Shown: positions 19,223 through 28,091, numbered from the stretch's first letter. The stretch is DNA of 64,000 bases from Mesonia aestuariivivens (GCF_019311235.1 NZ_JAHWDF010000009.1:62001-126000); one strand, 5' to 3'. Program-made: numbers and translations. The notes: a model not told the origin generated them from the sequence alone.

Positions 19223-19271
19223 GCCAGCACCCTAAGGTTTTTAAGTAAACTGAAGGGTGTTGGCTTTTTTT
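19223..19271 (+). terminator. intrinsic terminator of usp-hemN
   Basis: Stem GCCAGCACCCT / AGGGTGTTGGC (one G-T wobble) with a 20-nt loop and a seven-base T run. Confidence 0.85.
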
Positions 19272-19417
19272 GAAAAATTCACCTTCTATCCTAAAAATAG
19301 AAATTTAGTGGTATTCTGAAGAGATTAAAGCTTTGAAGCTATTTAATGTTTTTCGCTTGATCGGAATCAAGAGCTTTTATAAAACATCAAAAACGACTGC
19401 CGAAAAGCCAAGCCCCG

Positions 19418-19798
19418 TTAAGGCCTTGCCATAAAAATTTTCATATGAAAATTGGTGGCCATATTTCTCGCATGAAACTTAGCACGTTCAGCCATTTCTC
19501 CTTCAAAATATTCGTCTAAGGTATTTATCCAAAGGTTAAGCCATACACCAAAATGTTTAGCTTCAATTTGGTGATTAAATTGATGATCTACCATAATATG
19601 AGCCCTTCCTGGTCGCCCTCGGAAGGTTCCTGCATAAAATAAATTACTATCCCAGAAATCTGTTAGTTTTTCTAAATGATCACCCCAATTGGTAATCGTC
19701 TCATTAAAAAAAAAGCCAATCTCGGGATTGGCTCTTACTTTATCGTAAAACCGATGCACGAGTAATTGTACATCGGCTCTGTTTTCTAATTCTTTCAT
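19418..19798 (-). CDS. group III truncated haemoglobin
   Basis: A 126-residue globin of the TrHbIII class, recognised by LVHRFYDKVRANPEIG, KLTDFWDS, the region FRGRPGRAH and the proximal-His segment HFGVWLNLW. Group III globins are linked to microaerobic growth and nitric-oxide or oxygen handling. It follows a 97-residue membrane protein with a 2-nt gap, downstream of an FNR/CRP-type box, so it belongs to the putative low-oxygen regulon. Confidence 0.9.
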   Translation of the reverse strand: MKELENRADVQLLVHRFYDKVRANPEIGFFFNETITNWGDHLEKLTDFWDSNLFYAGTFRGRPGRAHIMVDHQFNHQIEAKHFGVWLNLWINTLDEYFEGEMAERAKFHARNMATNFHMKIFMARP

Positions 19799-19800
19799 AA

Positions 19801-20094
19801 TTAAATCATCATCATAATTCCGTAGTACAAAATAAATAATAAATTTACAGATACACTACCTACTAAAGCGTTAAAAACTTGTTTTGAGGGCAAACAAGAC
19901 AATACTGCAGTATTATACCCCATGCTAATCATAACCACTAAAAATAACTGTAGCATTTGCCAAACTCCGTGATCGGTCATTAGAATAAGCATCGCTGCAA
20001 TGGCTCCTAAACAACTCGAAGCAATAATACCTATTGATGCACTACCGTAATACATTTCTTTAAATTCACCGTAACATTTTTGATATACAGACAT
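19801..20094 (-). CDS. small three-helix membrane protein, unknown function
   Basis: I do not recognise this 97-residue protein. It has three strongly hydrophobic segments (about residues 20-38, 45-62 and 75-95), a cytosolic-looking N-terminus MSVYQKCYGEFKEMYYG and a mid-chain SCLPSKQ loop. It is translated immediately before the truncated haemoglobin and shares its promoter. A partner or membrane anchor for haemoglobin function is only an inference from context. Confidence 0.75.
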   Translation of the reverse strand: MSVYQKCYGEFKEMYYGSASIGIIASSCLGAIAAMLILMTDHGVWQMLQLFLVVMISMGYNTAVLSCLPSKQVFNALVGSVSVNLLFILYYGIMMMI

Positions 20095-20119
20095 CTTCTC
20101 TTGTTTTTAAATTACACTA

Positions 20120-20164
20120 TAAAATTACAGAGGAAGAGCGTTTTGAAAAATGATATTAATCAGG
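20120..20164 (-). promoter_or_regulatory. FNR/CRP-type operator and -7 element of the membrane protein-trHb unit
   Basis: In gene orientation the operator is CCTGATTAATATCATT (20149-20164). After exactly 21 nt comes TAATTTTA (20120-20127), a one-base deviation from TAnnTTTG. Distance to the start codon is 25 nt, as for usp. Confidence 0.7.
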
Positions 20165-20260
20165 TTAAAAAATCACATCCATTTAAAATAAATACATTTA
20201 ATTTTTAACTTTATTATTATTAACTTAACTTTATTAATATTAAATTAAATTTTATAAAAA

Positions 20261-20524
20261 ATGGCTCAACTTCCTATTAAATGTCCCAGCTGTCAAGACA
20301 CGCTCGAGGTAAGTGAACTTTCTTGTGCTAGCTGTGCTACAAAAATTTCAGGAACATATGCACTTCCTGCCTTAATGCAACTGCCTGTAGAAGATCAAGA
20401 ATTTATATTGGCTTTCGTGATAACTGGCGGTAGCTTAAAAAAAATGGCTTCACAATTAGGTAAAAGTTACCCTACCGTGAGAAACAAATTAGATGATATT
20501 ATTAATCAATTAAATTCAAAATAG
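20261..20524 (+). CDS. DUF2089-like zinc-ribbon/HTH protein
   Basis: An 87-residue protein with two CxxC knuckles (CPSC near residue 9 and CASC near 22) forming a zinc ribbon, followed by a helix-turn-helix-like segment (SLKKMASQLGKSYPTVRNKL). This layout matches DUF2089 proteins, probably small DNA-binding regulators. It leads a tight operon with a membrane protein (2-nt gap) and a secreted hydrolase, which it may regulate. Confidence 0.8.
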   Translation: MAQLPIKCPSCQDTLEVSELSCASCATKISGTYALPALMQLPVEDQEFILAFVITGGSLKKMASQLGKSYPTVRNKLDDIINQLNSK

Positions 20525-20526
20525 AA

Positions 20527-21111
20527 ATGAAAAAAGTATTACTTGAGCCTTTTGAACATTATACTGAAAAGAAACTTTTAGGCATTGGCATTCTTGGTAC
20601 CCTTATCGGTTGTTTTATAGCTTATGTATTTCATGCTCGATTTGACGGAGTTTTGGATGTTCATTTTGTAAAAGCTATAGAAATCTACCATCCGTTTTTA
20701 GATAACAGCATCAACATTATTACGCTTTCTTTATTACTATTTATCACTGGAAAAATAATCAATAAGAAAACTCGATGTATCGATATTTTAAATGCTTGTT
20801 TAATTGCAAGATTACCGTATTACCTCATCAGCTTCGGGAACATTAATAATTATATGCTAATGCTTTCTCAAAAACTTCTAAACTTTGATCCTTCACAACC
20901 TCAACTTATGCCTATTGGCGGAGTTGACTTGCTCCTACTTTTAGCTTTCGCTTTCATCTCATTACTTCTACTCATTTACTTTTTGTATTTGCTTTATAAA
21001 GGGTATCAGATTGCCACCAATGCTAAAGGTGCTTTAGCGATTGGTTTATTTATCTTGGCTGTTTTAATTGCTGAAGTAATTTCAAAATACCTCATTTATA
21101 CCCTCTACTAA
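20527..21111 (+). CDS. Yip1-like multi-pass membrane protein
   Basis: A 194-residue protein with about five hydrophobic segments and an N-terminal soluble start MKKVLLEPFEHYTEKK. Pattern and length fit YIP1-family membrane proteins, but no diagnostic motif is visible. It lies between the DUF2089-like regulator and an alpha/beta hydrolase, each with a 2-nt spacing, so the three are one operon. Role unknown. Confidence 0.7.
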   Translation: MKKVLLEPFEHYTEKKLLGIGILGTLIGCFIAYVFHARFDGVLDVHFVKAIEIYHPFLDNSINIITLSLLLFITGKIINKKTRCIDILNACLIARLPYYLISFGNINNYMLMLSQKLLNFDPSQPQLMPIGGVDLLLLLAFAFISLLLLIYFLYLLYKGYQIATNAKGALAIGLFILAVLIAEVISKYLIYTLY

Positions 21112-21113
21112 TC

Positions 21114-22496
21114 ATGAAAAAACTCCTATTAATACTCCTTTTATTTACTTGTCAATTAAGCTTTACCCAATCTATAGAAGGTGATTGGAAAGGAAGTTTA
21201 AACGTACAAGGAACCACGCTCCCTACTGTTTTTCATATTGAAAAAATAGACAGCAGCTATACCGCAACAATGGATAGTCCAAAACAAAATGCGTTCGGCA
21301 TTCCGCTTGATGAGGTAAAACTTACAGATAACCATCTTAGTATTACTCATGCAGCAGCTCAACTTAGTTATGAAGCAACATTAGTTGATGATACTCATTT
21401 AGAAGGAACATTCGAGCAACGTGGTTTTAGTATCTCGCTAAATCTTGAAAAATTTTCTACGGAAGAGAAACAAACTTCTGCCGTAAAACCAAATCGACCA
21501 CAAACACCAATGGCGCCTTATGCTTATCGCGTAGAAGAGGTTACTTTTTATAACCCGAAAGCAAAAATAAATTTAGCAGGAACGCTTACGATTCCTCAAG
21601 GAAAAGGAAAATTTCCAGCAGTTATTTTAATTTCAGGTAGTGGCCCTCAAGACCGAAATGAAGAAATTTTTAATCATCAACCTTTTAAAGTTTTAGCCGA
21701 TCACCTGACCAAAAACGGAATTGCAGTATTGCGTTACGATGACCGAGGAACGGCTGCTTCTGAAGGAGATTTCGCCAGCGCTACAACTTTTGATTTTACT
21801 GATGATGCACAAGCAGCTATCGAATACTTAAAAAGCAGAAAAGAAATCAATAAGAAAAAAATTGGGGCGATTGGTCACAGTGAAGGTGGTGCCATTGCTC
21901 CTATTCTAGCTTCGAAAAATATTTTAGATTTTATCGTATTAATGGCTGCTCCTGGACTTCGTGGAGATCTACTTTTAAACCTTCAGCGTAAAAAGCAAGA
22001 AGAGTTATTAGGTATTAATCCTGAAGCTACCCAAAAACGACTTGATATTTTTAGTGAAGTCTATGAAGTGATTTTAGATACCAGTTTAACTTCCGAAGCA
22101 ACAGAACAACAAACCCTTGCCGTTTTTGAAAAACATTGGAAAGGAATGGTTCCTGAATCAAAATTAGCACAAATAAACGAACAACATAATTCTGAATGGC
22201 TCAAAACTTTTATTCGCTTTGACCCTTCACCTTATCTTCAAAAAGTAAATAGTGGGGTTTTGGCTTTAAATGGCGAAAAAGACACGCAAGTTCCTGCAAA
22301 AGAAAATTTAGCGGCGATTGAAAAAAGTGTTCAACAATCTAGTGAAAAGCTAACCCTAAAATCATATCCAAAACTGAATCACTTATTTCAAGAAGCAACT
22401 ACTGGAAGTGTACAGGAATATGAAGAAATTGAACAAACAATTTCGCCAAAAGTTTTAGCAGATATTAGTACGTGGATTTTAGAGACGACCCGCTAA
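21114..22496 (+). CDS. secreted alpha/beta hydrolase with N-terminal beta domain
   Basis: A 460-residue protein with signal peptide (MKKLLLILLLFTCQLSFTQ), a beta-rich N-terminal domain (about 20-120, starting IEGDWKGSL) and an alpha/beta hydrolase domain (about 140-460). The nucleophile elbow is GHSEGGA and the likely catalytic His is in LNHLFQEA. The GSGPQDRNE motif forms the oxyanion side. Probably a periplasmic or outer-surface esterase or peptidase; substrate unknown. Confidence 0.88.
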   Translation: MKKLLLILLLFTCQLSFTQSIEGDWKGSLNVQGTTLPTVFHIEKIDSSYTATMDSPKQNAFGIPLDEVKLTDNHLSITHAAAQLSYEATLVDDTHLEGTFEQRGFSISLNLEKFSTEEKQTSAVKPNRPQTPMAPYAYRVEEVTFYNPKAKINLAGTLTIPQGKGKFPAVILISGSGPQDRNEEIFNHQPFKVLADHLTKNGIAVLRYDDRGTAASEGDFASATTFDFTDDAQAAIEYLKSRKEINKKKIGAIGHSEGGAIAPILASKNILDFIVLMAAPGLRGDLLLNLQRKKQEELLGINPEATQKRLDIFSEVYEVILDTSLTSEATEQQTLAVFEKHWKGMVPESKLAQINEQHNSEWLKTFIRFDPSPYLQKVNSGVLALNGEKDTQVPAKENLAAIEKSVQQSSEKLTLKSYPKLNHLFQEATTGSVQEYEEIEQTISPKVLADISTWILETTR

Positions 22497-22565
22497 AATT
22501 GTAATTTTGTTGTGTCATGACCGACTTAGTCTTGGTAATGCTTATAAAAACTCACTCCGTTGATA

Positions 22566-23402
22566 ATGAACAATCTTAAAGATTTAGAAAAATTTAGTCA
22601 GCATTTAAAAAATTCTCCAAAAATGCCGGCTTTTTTTATAGGCCACGGTAGCCCCATGAATGCGATTGAAGATAATGAGTTTGTACAACAATTTAAAAAA
22701 TTGGGAGCACATATACCAATACCGCAAGCTATTATTTGTGTTTCGGCACATTGGCTCACGCAAGGCACCAAAGTAACTGCGATGCCCAATCCAAAAACCA
22801 TTCATGATTTTGGAGGTTTCCCAAGACCTCTTTTTGAAGTACAATACCCAGCTCTGGGCGACCCCGAACTCGCGAAAATCACCAAAGAAATTTTGAGTCC
22901 GTTTGAGGTGGAGTTAGATGAACATTGGGGTTTGGATCACGGCTCTTGGACGGTTTTACGTCATATTTATCCAGCAGCTAACATTCCAGTGATTGAGCTG
23001 AGTTTAGATTATAGTCAGCCGCTTTCGTATCATTATGAGTTAGCCAAAAAATTGGCACTTTTGCGACATAAAGGAGTGCTTATTATAGGCAGCGGAAATA
23101 TTGTACACAACCTTCGCTATGTAGATTTTCAGCATATTAATAAATTAAATCACGGTTATGACTGGGCGTTTAATATTCAAGAAAAAGTAAATCAACTCCT
23201 TTTAGCAGGTAATTTTCAAGATTTGATTAACGTTCAAAACTTAGGAAACGATTTTAAAATGGCCGTACCTAGTTACGATCATTACCTCCCGCTTATTTAT
23301 AGCTTAGCGCTTAAAGATAAGCAAGACCAAATCGAATTATTTAACGATTATGTGATTGGGGGTTCCTTGAGTATGACTTCGGTAAAAATTAGTGCTTCAT
23401 GA
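22566..23402 (+). CDS. ygiD: 4,5-DOPA dioxygenase extradiol family (YgiD-like)
   Basis: A class III extradiol ring-cleavage dioxygenase-fold protein of 278 residues. Metal-binding residues appear in FIGHGSP, SAHWLT and DHGSW. Members of the YgiD family cleave catechols such as DOPA in vitro; the natural substrate here is unknown. The frame can start at a TTG at 22560, but the ATG six bases later is preferred. The 3' end overlaps the next gene by 4 nt. Confidence 0.9.
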   Translation: MNNLKDLEKFSQHLKNSPKMPAFFIGHGSPMNAIEDNEFVQQFKKLGAHIPIPQAIICVSAHWLTQGTKVTAMPNPKTIHDFGGFPRPLFEVQYPALGDPELAKITKEILSPFEVELDEHWGLDHGSWTVLRHIYPAANIPVIELSLDYSQPLSYHYELAKKLALLRHKGVLIIGSGNIVHNLRYVDFQHINKLNHGYDWAFNIQEKVNQLLLAGNFQDLINVQNLGNDFKMAVPSYDHYLPLIYSLALKDKQDQIELFNDYVIGGSLSMTSVKISAS

Positions 23403-24040
23403 AGAGAACCCTCAGTTACCTCTGGCCTTTAACCAAAAAAGTAAGCTCTGAATTTAGTGGAGAGTTGGAAGTTACTTGGCTTAACGGAAAGAAAATTCTA
23501 GACACTAAAAATGCCAACTATTCTTATGGCACTTTACACCAAATTTTGGATGTGGCCTTGCAAAAAACCAATGCAAATCGTGGCGGTCATACCTTAATCT
23601 TAGGCTTAGGCGGCGGAAGTATTTTACAATTGCTTCGGAAAAAATATAATTTCTACGGAAAAATTACTGCGGTCGAACTCGACCCTAAAATTATTGAAAT
23701 TGCAAAAAAAGAATTCAACATTCAGCAATATGAACCTTTGGAAGTGATTGGTGAAGATGCTGAAAAATTCGTCAAACAAAACGATAAGAAATTCGATACG
23801 GTAATTGTCGATCTTTTTATAGATATAAAAGTTCCTGAACAATTTTATGAAATAGAATTCTGGCAGAATGTTTCAATATTACTTCAACCTAAAGCTACCA
23901 TTATTTTTAACGCTGGCATTGGCGAAAATCAGCAAGCAAAAATTAATCAGCTTCAGCAGCAAATCGCTCAATCTATTTCATTTGAAAAAATAGAACACGT
24001 TAAAGGCACCAATACACTTTTACTGGGAAATAAAATTTAA
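23399..24040 (+). CDS. spermidine synthase-like methyltransferase-fold protein
   Basis: A 213-residue Rossmann-fold protein. It shows the nucleotide-binding GLGGGS motif, an acidic residue after beta-2 (AVELDPKIIEIAKK), and VIVDLF corresponding to the catalytic-loop Asp of spermidine synthases. It lacks the N-terminal beta domain of full synthases (about 280 residues), so polyamine synthesis is uncertain. ATGA overlap with ygiD indicates coupling. Confidence 0.8.
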   Translation: MKRTLSYLWPLTKKVSSEFSGELEVTWLNGKKILDTKNANYSYGTLHQILDVALQKTNANRGGHTLILGLGGGSILQLLRKKYNFYGKITAVELDPKIIEIAKKEFNIQQYEPLEVIGEDAEKFVKQNDKKFDTVIVDLFIDIKVPEQFYEIEFWQNVSILLQPKATIIFNAGIGENQQAKINQLQQQIAQSISFEKIEHVKGTNTLLLGNKI

Positions 24041-24106
24041 ATCTTTTGCTAGAAGATGATTTCCTTTTTAAATTAAACTCATATTTTTACAAAAAATTAT
24101 TGATTT

Positions 24107-24832
24107 ATGAACTCTAACTTTTCTGAAGCTGCTACATACCAAGCTCCTTCACTTACGCAAGACGAGATTAAAAAAGCTCAAGCTGGCTTTATCACCAAAG
24201 TGTATAGCTGGATGACTTTAGCCTTAATGATTACCGGATTGGTTGCTATTATAACGGCCTCTACCCCAAGTTTATTAAATGCCATTTTTGCCAATAAAAT
24301 TGTATTTTTCGGACTTATTATTGGTGAGTTTGCTTTAGTAGCTTACTTAAGTTCTGCTATCAAAAATATGTCGGCAAGCACAGCAATAGCCCTATTTATT
24401 GCCTATGCCTCGCTTAATGGGCTAACCTTATCGTTTATCTTTTTGGCATACACCTCAGGATCTATCGCTTCTACATTTTTTGTAACTGCAGGAACTTTTG
24501 GGGCGATGAGCGCTTATGGTTATTTCACCAAAAAAGATTTAACCAAAATCGGAAACCTGTGCTTTATGGCACTTATAGGTATAGTGATTGCTTCTATCGT
24601 AAATTTATTCTTTCAAAATGAAATCTTATATTGGATTGTCACTTATGCAGGTGTACTTATTTTCGTAGGTTTAACGGCTTGGGATACGCAAAAGTTAAAA
24701 CGAATTGCTGTTGAAGGAAATGAAAATTCTGAATCAGGACAAAAGCTTTCTATTATTGGGGCATTGACTTTATATCTAGATTTTATCAACTTGTTCTTGT
24801 TTTTACTTCGCATCTTAGGAAATAGAAGATAA
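24107..24832 (+). CDS. Bax inhibitor-1/YccA family membrane protein
   Basis: A 241-residue protein with seven hydrophobic helices and the family hallmarks FITKVYSWMTLAL at the N-terminus and GALTLYLDFINLFLFLLRI at the C-terminus (conserved Asp of the pH-sensing pair). Members form calcium-permeable or stress-related membrane proteins (YbhL/YetJ type). A TATTTTTA at 24082-24089 is a possible -7 element. It ends at a bidirectional terminator. Confidence 0.93.
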   Translation: MNSNFSEAATYQAPSLTQDEIKKAQAGFITKVYSWMTLALMITGLVAIITASTPSLLNAIFANKIVFFGLIIGEFALVAYLSSAIKNMSASTAIALFIAYASLNGLTLSFIFLAYTSGSIASTFFVTAGTFGAMSAYGYFTKKDLTKIGNLCFMALIGIVIASIVNLFFQNEILYWIVTYAGVLIFVGLTAWDTQKLKRIAVEGNENSESGQKLSIIGALTLYLDFINLFLFLLRILGNRR

Positions 24833-24944
24833 TTTTCAAAATAATCTTTTCGTATTCCTGAATTTATTTCAGAATCACATCAAATTCTTCTACTGACTCA
24901 GATGAGATTCCAGATCAGTTCTAGAATAACACAAAATAAATTAT

Positions 24945-24980
24945 AAAAAAATCCCTAGCTTAAAAACTAGGGATTTTTTT
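24945..24980. terminator. bidirectional intrinsic terminator
   Basis: Stem ATCCCTAG/CTAGGGAT with 8-nt loop, A run before and T run after. It serves the BI-1 gene (+) and possibly the convergent CoA-transferase gene (-). Confidence 0.85.
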
Positions 24981-24999
24981 ATAATTGATTGTCTGTTCG

Positions 25000-25012
25000 A
25001 GCGGAGTCGAGA
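25000..25012. repeat. dispersed intergenic repeat, copy 1 (AGCGGAGTCGAGA)
   Basis: The 13-mer AGCGGAGTCGAGA recurs exactly at 27383-27395 and inverted at 27425-27437, always in spacers. REP-like. Confidence 0.7.
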
Positions 25013-25082
25013 ACTCAATTTAGATTAAAAAATTAAAACTAAAGACCTTTCAAATCAAATCCGCTCAAGAAACCAATTCATT

Positions 25083-26351
25083 TTATCTAAAACGTTCGAA
25101 CATCGCTTTATCTAAACTTTCTTGATGATCTGGATGCGCTATAGATATTAAGGCTTTTGCACGTTGCTTTAAACTTTTTCCGTATAAATTTACCACTCCA
25201 TTTTCTGTAGCAATATAATGAACGTGAGCTCTTGTTGTAGTGACTCCTGCGCCCTCTTTTAAGTAAGGAACTATTTTTGTAATTCCTTTAGCGGTAGCAG
25301 ATGGCATGGCAATAATCGCTTTTCCTCCTTCAGAAAGGGATGCTCCACGAATAAAGTCCATTTGGCCGCCAACGCCAGAATATTGCATTTTACCAATGGT
25401 ATCTGCACAAACTTGACCGGTTAAATCTATTTCTATGGCACTATTAATGGCGGTCACTTTTGGGTTTCGACGAATAATAGAAGTATCGTTGGTATAAGCT
25501 GCTTCTTTAAAATGCACTAACGGATTGTCATCTAAAAACTGATATAATTTAGGAGAGCCTATAGCAAAACAGGTAACTAGTTTTCCATTTTTCACCACTT
25601 TATTTTCACCGGTAATAATGCCTTTTTCTATAAGCGGTAAAACTCCGTCTGAAAACATTTCAGTATGGATTCCTAAATTTTTATGGTTGTATAAATTATT
25701 CAACACTACATTAGGGATTCCGCCAATTCCCATCTGCAAAGTAGCGCCATCTTCAACTAATTGAGCTACATGGTAACCAATTTGTTTTTCAACTTCAGAA
25801 GGTTCTACAGTAAATACTTCATGAATAGGCTCATTTACTTCTACGGCAGCATCAATTTTACTCATATGTATAATGCCATCACCATGTGTTCTTGGCACTT
25901 GCGGATTTACCTGTGCAATTACTTGTTTAGCACATTGTATAGCAGTTAGCGTTACATCTATAGAAGTCCCTAAGGAACAGTAACCGTGCTTATCTGGTGG
26001 TGATACTTGAATAAAAGCGACATCTAATGGTAAAATTCCGCGTTTAAACAACAGGTGCATTTCGCTTAAGAAAATAGGAATATAATCACCGTGTTCAGAA
26101 TTTACCGTGCGTCTTACGTTACCACCTACAAAACAACTATTTACGTGAAAACTTTTGTTGTAAGGATCTTGAGCATACAAAGCATCACCTTCCGTATGCA
26201 TCTGCACCAGTTCTATATCTTTAATTTCTTGATAACGTTCGCATAGCGCTTTAATAATTACCTTAGGGGTCATTGCGGCTCCCTGAAAAAATACACGATT
26301 TCCCGATTGCACATTTGCTACAGCATCTTCTGCCGAAATAAATGGTATCAT
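25083..26351 (-). CDS. acetyl-CoA hydrolase/CoA-transferase family protein
   Basis: A 422-residue enzyme of the Cat1/4-hydroxybutyrate CoA-transferase family. The N-terminal MIPFISAEDAVANVQSG, the glycine motif GIGGIPNVVL and the active-site Glu in GIHTEMFSDG are visible, as is FAIGSPKLY. It would move CoA between acetate and another acid, or hydrolyse acetyl-CoA; the acceptor is unknown. Upstream, a -7 element with a degenerate FNR/CRP-type box at the same 21-nt spacing as in the cbb3 genes suggests low-oxygen control. Confidence 0.88.
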   Translation of the reverse strand: MIPFISAEDAVANVQSGNRVFFQGAAMTPKVIIKALCERYQEIKDIELVQMHTEGDALYAQDPYNKSFHVNSCFVGGNVRRTVNSEHGDYIPIFLSEMHLLFKRGILPLDVAFIQVSPPDKHGYCSLGTSIDVTLTAIQCAKQVIAQVNPQVPRTHGDGIIHMSKIDAAVEVNEPIHEVFTVEPSEVEKQIGYHVAQLVEDGATLQMGIGGIPNVVLNNLYNHKNLGIHTEMFSDGVLPLIEKGIITGENKVVKNGKLVTCFAIGSPKLYQFLDDNPLVHFKEAAYTNDTSIIRRNPKVTAINSAIEIDLTGQVCADTIGKMQYSGVGGQMDFIRGASLSEGGKAIIAMPSATAKGITKIVPYLKEGAGVTTTRAHVHYIATENGVVNLYGKSLKQRAKALISIAHPDHQESLDKAMFERFR

Positions 26352-26376
26352 AACTCTTCTTTTTTAATTTCTACGA

Positions 26377-26421
26377 CAAAATTAGTACACTAGTAGCATT
26401 TAAAATATGATATTTAGCATA
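26377..26421 (-). promoter_or_regulatory. possible weak FNR/CRP-type operator and -7 element of the CoA-transferase gene
   Basis: TAATTTTG in gene orientation (26377-26384) matches TAnnTTTG. Exactly 21 nt upstream lies a 16-mer that reads TATGATATTTAGCATA on the plus strand (26406-26421) and matches the other boxes at about 12 of 16 positions, with one half-site reading GCA instead of TCA. Confidence 0.4.
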
Positions 26422-26503
26422 CTTCAACAAAAAGAAGTTTTTGATGAAAAAATATTGGGCGCAACCCAAGGCTCGGACTATTTGTTATCTCTTTTTTGCT
26501 TTG

Positions 26504-26526
26504 CTTCGACAAGCTCAACATGACAA
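26504..26526. repeat. dispersed intergenic repeat fragment
   Basis: The stretch around TTCGACAAGCTCAACATGAC resembles short repeats common in flavobacterial spacers and is related in flavour, not identical, to the AGCGGAGTCGAGA copies nearby. Confidence 0.4.
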
Positions 26527-26530
26527 TAAA

Positions 26531-26577
26531 AAAGGATAAATATATTCTGAGCGAAAGTTGAAGGGCTACTATCCTTT
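26531..26577 (-). terminator. candidate terminator of the cbb3 operon
   Basis: AAAGGATA (26531-26538 on the plus strand) pairs with TATCCTTT (26570-26577), and the minus-strand transcript ends the stem in a T run. The hairpin overlaps the end of the SafE-like gene; the loop is long (31 nt). Confidence 0.45.
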
Positions 26578-27291
26578 ACGCGGAACGTGACAATCTATTT
26601 GTGAAGAAATTTTTTCTGTGGTATGAATTGCTTTAGGAGAAACATACGGAATTCCTAATCCTAAACCGCGAAGTATAAATAATAATCCCACGATCACTAC
26701 AAATACAGGAATGGCTTTTTGTATTTTTTGCCGAAAAGAAACGCTTAGAAAATTACCGGCTAACACCACAGTCGTCATTAACGGGATTGTACCTAAACCA
26801 AATAAAAGCATGTACACTAAACTCATAGGTACACTTTCATAAGCAAATGAACCAAAAATAGCCATATAAAGCAGCCCACAAGGTAAGAAACCATTTAAAA
26901 AACCAATGGTTAAAAATGTATCGGGAGTCTTCTTTTGAAGTTCTTTTCCTAAGGCTGATTTCACTTTAGAAATGAGTTGAAATACAGGTCTTGAGAAATT
27001 ATATTTATTGAATTTTTGATGCGGAATTATTACGACTAAAATCATAAGCACACCAATTGCTATCGATATGTTCTGCTGAATCCCAAATAAAAATAAGCCC
27101 TTACCTAAAAGTCCAAATAGCAACCCTATAAAGCTATACGTGAACAACCTACCCACATGGTAAAGGCTTAATTGTAGTAGTGTTTTAAATTTATTTTTTC
27201 TATCCAGCGGAAGCATAAAAGCGATGGGGCCACACATGCCTACGCAGTGAAAACTTCCTAACAATCCTAATATGAAAGCTGAATAAAGCAT
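26569..27291 (-). CDS. sulfite exporter TauE/SafE-type membrane protein of the cbb3 locus
   Basis: A 240-residue membrane protein with about six helices. The first helix contains a Cys pair in FHCVGMCGP, and a second conserved motif GFLNGFLPCGLLYMA follows; both are typical of the DsbD/UreH-like members encoded beside ccoGHIS. Family members near cbb3 genes are thought to help copper or metal delivery during oxidase maturation. It lies downstream of ccoH after a 321-nt spacer filled with repeats, so its co-transcription is uncertain. Confidence 0.85.
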   Translation of the reverse strand: MLYSAFILGLLGSFHCVGMCGPIAFMLPLDRKNKFKTLLQLSLYHVGRLFTYSFIGLLFGLLGKGLFLFGIQQNISIAIGVLMILVVIIPHQKFNKYNFSRPVFQLISKVKSALGKELQKKTPDTFLTIGFLNGFLPCGLLYMAIFGSFAYESVPMSLVYMLLFGLGTIPLMTTVVLAGNFLSVSFRQKIQKAIPVFVVIVGLLFILRGLGLGIPYVSPKAIHTTEKISSQIDCHVPRKG

Positions 27292-27612
27292 GATTCTTTT
27301 TATTGTCGCTCTGAAATTGCCTGTTGGCAGACAGGTTTATTTTCAGGATTTTATTACTTATTTTTTGAAAATTGTCAAGTCAAGCGGAGTCGAGAACTTT
27401 TTATTTTTGTAATTTCAAAAAACCTCTCGACTCCGCTAGAGGTGACCAATTCATTAATTTTCAATTTTTCCTTGTAAATTATAAAGAGATACCATCACCT
27501 TGAAATCGATTCAGGACTTCATTTCGCAAGATTTTATTTTTCTATTTGTTATGTGGTTCCAAATCAAGTCTGGAATGACGAAAGCATCAATGAGAACAAA
27601 AAAACATTATCG
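27292..27612. other. repeat-filled spacer between ccoH and the SafE-like gene
   Basis: No gene is visible. It contains two copies of the dispersed 13-mer in opposite orientation and other degenerate repeat-like text (for example AAGTCTGGAATGACG near 27565). Confidence 0.6.
27383..27437. repeat. inverted pair of dispersed repeats forming a 13-bp stem
   Basis: AGCGGAGTCGAGA (27383-27395) and its exact complement TCTCGACTCCGCT (27425-27437) are separated by 29 nt. In RNA this gives a stable stem-loop in the ccoH-SafE spacer. Confidence 0.75.
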
Positions 27613-28062
27613 CTAAGGTCTAATTTGTAAATCTTCAGTATACAAATAGCTTTCACCACCTGATGTCCAGTTCACCGACAAGATATATTTTCCTTCCACT
27701 AAAGTTTTTGCAGCTACAAACATTTGCTGATTTTCTAAAGTAATAGGTATTTCTACATCTAATTTTTTACTTGAAGGTCTGTAAAAATTAACTGTGCCTT
27801 CAATATTTTTCTTTTCTGCTGGAAAAACAATTTTTATTCCTTGTTCATCTACGTTAACATGAATATTATTAACCAAATTAGCTGAATTTTGTTTAGCATT
27901 TATTTCATCTTGAAAAGCTAATTCTTGTTTGTAATATTCTTCAGTCACCAAATCATGATCAAATTTTTTATCGGTACTCATGCGTACGATAAAAAACATG
28001 ATAAAACTTATAAAACATACAATGGCAATTAAAATGCCGGTTCCCCAATTTATTTTTTTCAT
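27613..28062 (-). CDS. ccoH: cbb3 oxidase assembly protein CcoH/FixH
   Basis: A 149-residue protein with one N-terminal transmembrane helix (about residues 8-27) and a periplasmic beta domain. The stretch FDHDLVTEEYYKQELAFQDE is the typical FixH start after the anchor. FixH is needed for assembly of the cbb3 oxidase. It follows ccoG after 144 nt in the same direction. Confidence 0.9.
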   Translation of the reverse strand: MKKINWGTGILIAIVCFISFIMFFIVRMSTDKKFDHDLVTEEYYKQELAFQDEINAKQNSANLVNNIHVNVDEQGIKIVFPAEKKNIEGTVNFYRPSSKKLDVEIPITLENQQMFVAAKTLVEGKYILSVNWTSGGESYLYTEDLQIRP

Positions 28063-28091
28063 CGCTATTTATTTTTTAATTTTCTAAAACA

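Noticed and set aside
24856-24874. CCTGAATTTATTTCAGAATC as another FNR-type box
   Set aside because: The half-sites are separated by seven bases, not six. It lies downstream of two convergent genes and looks like spacer repeat sequence.
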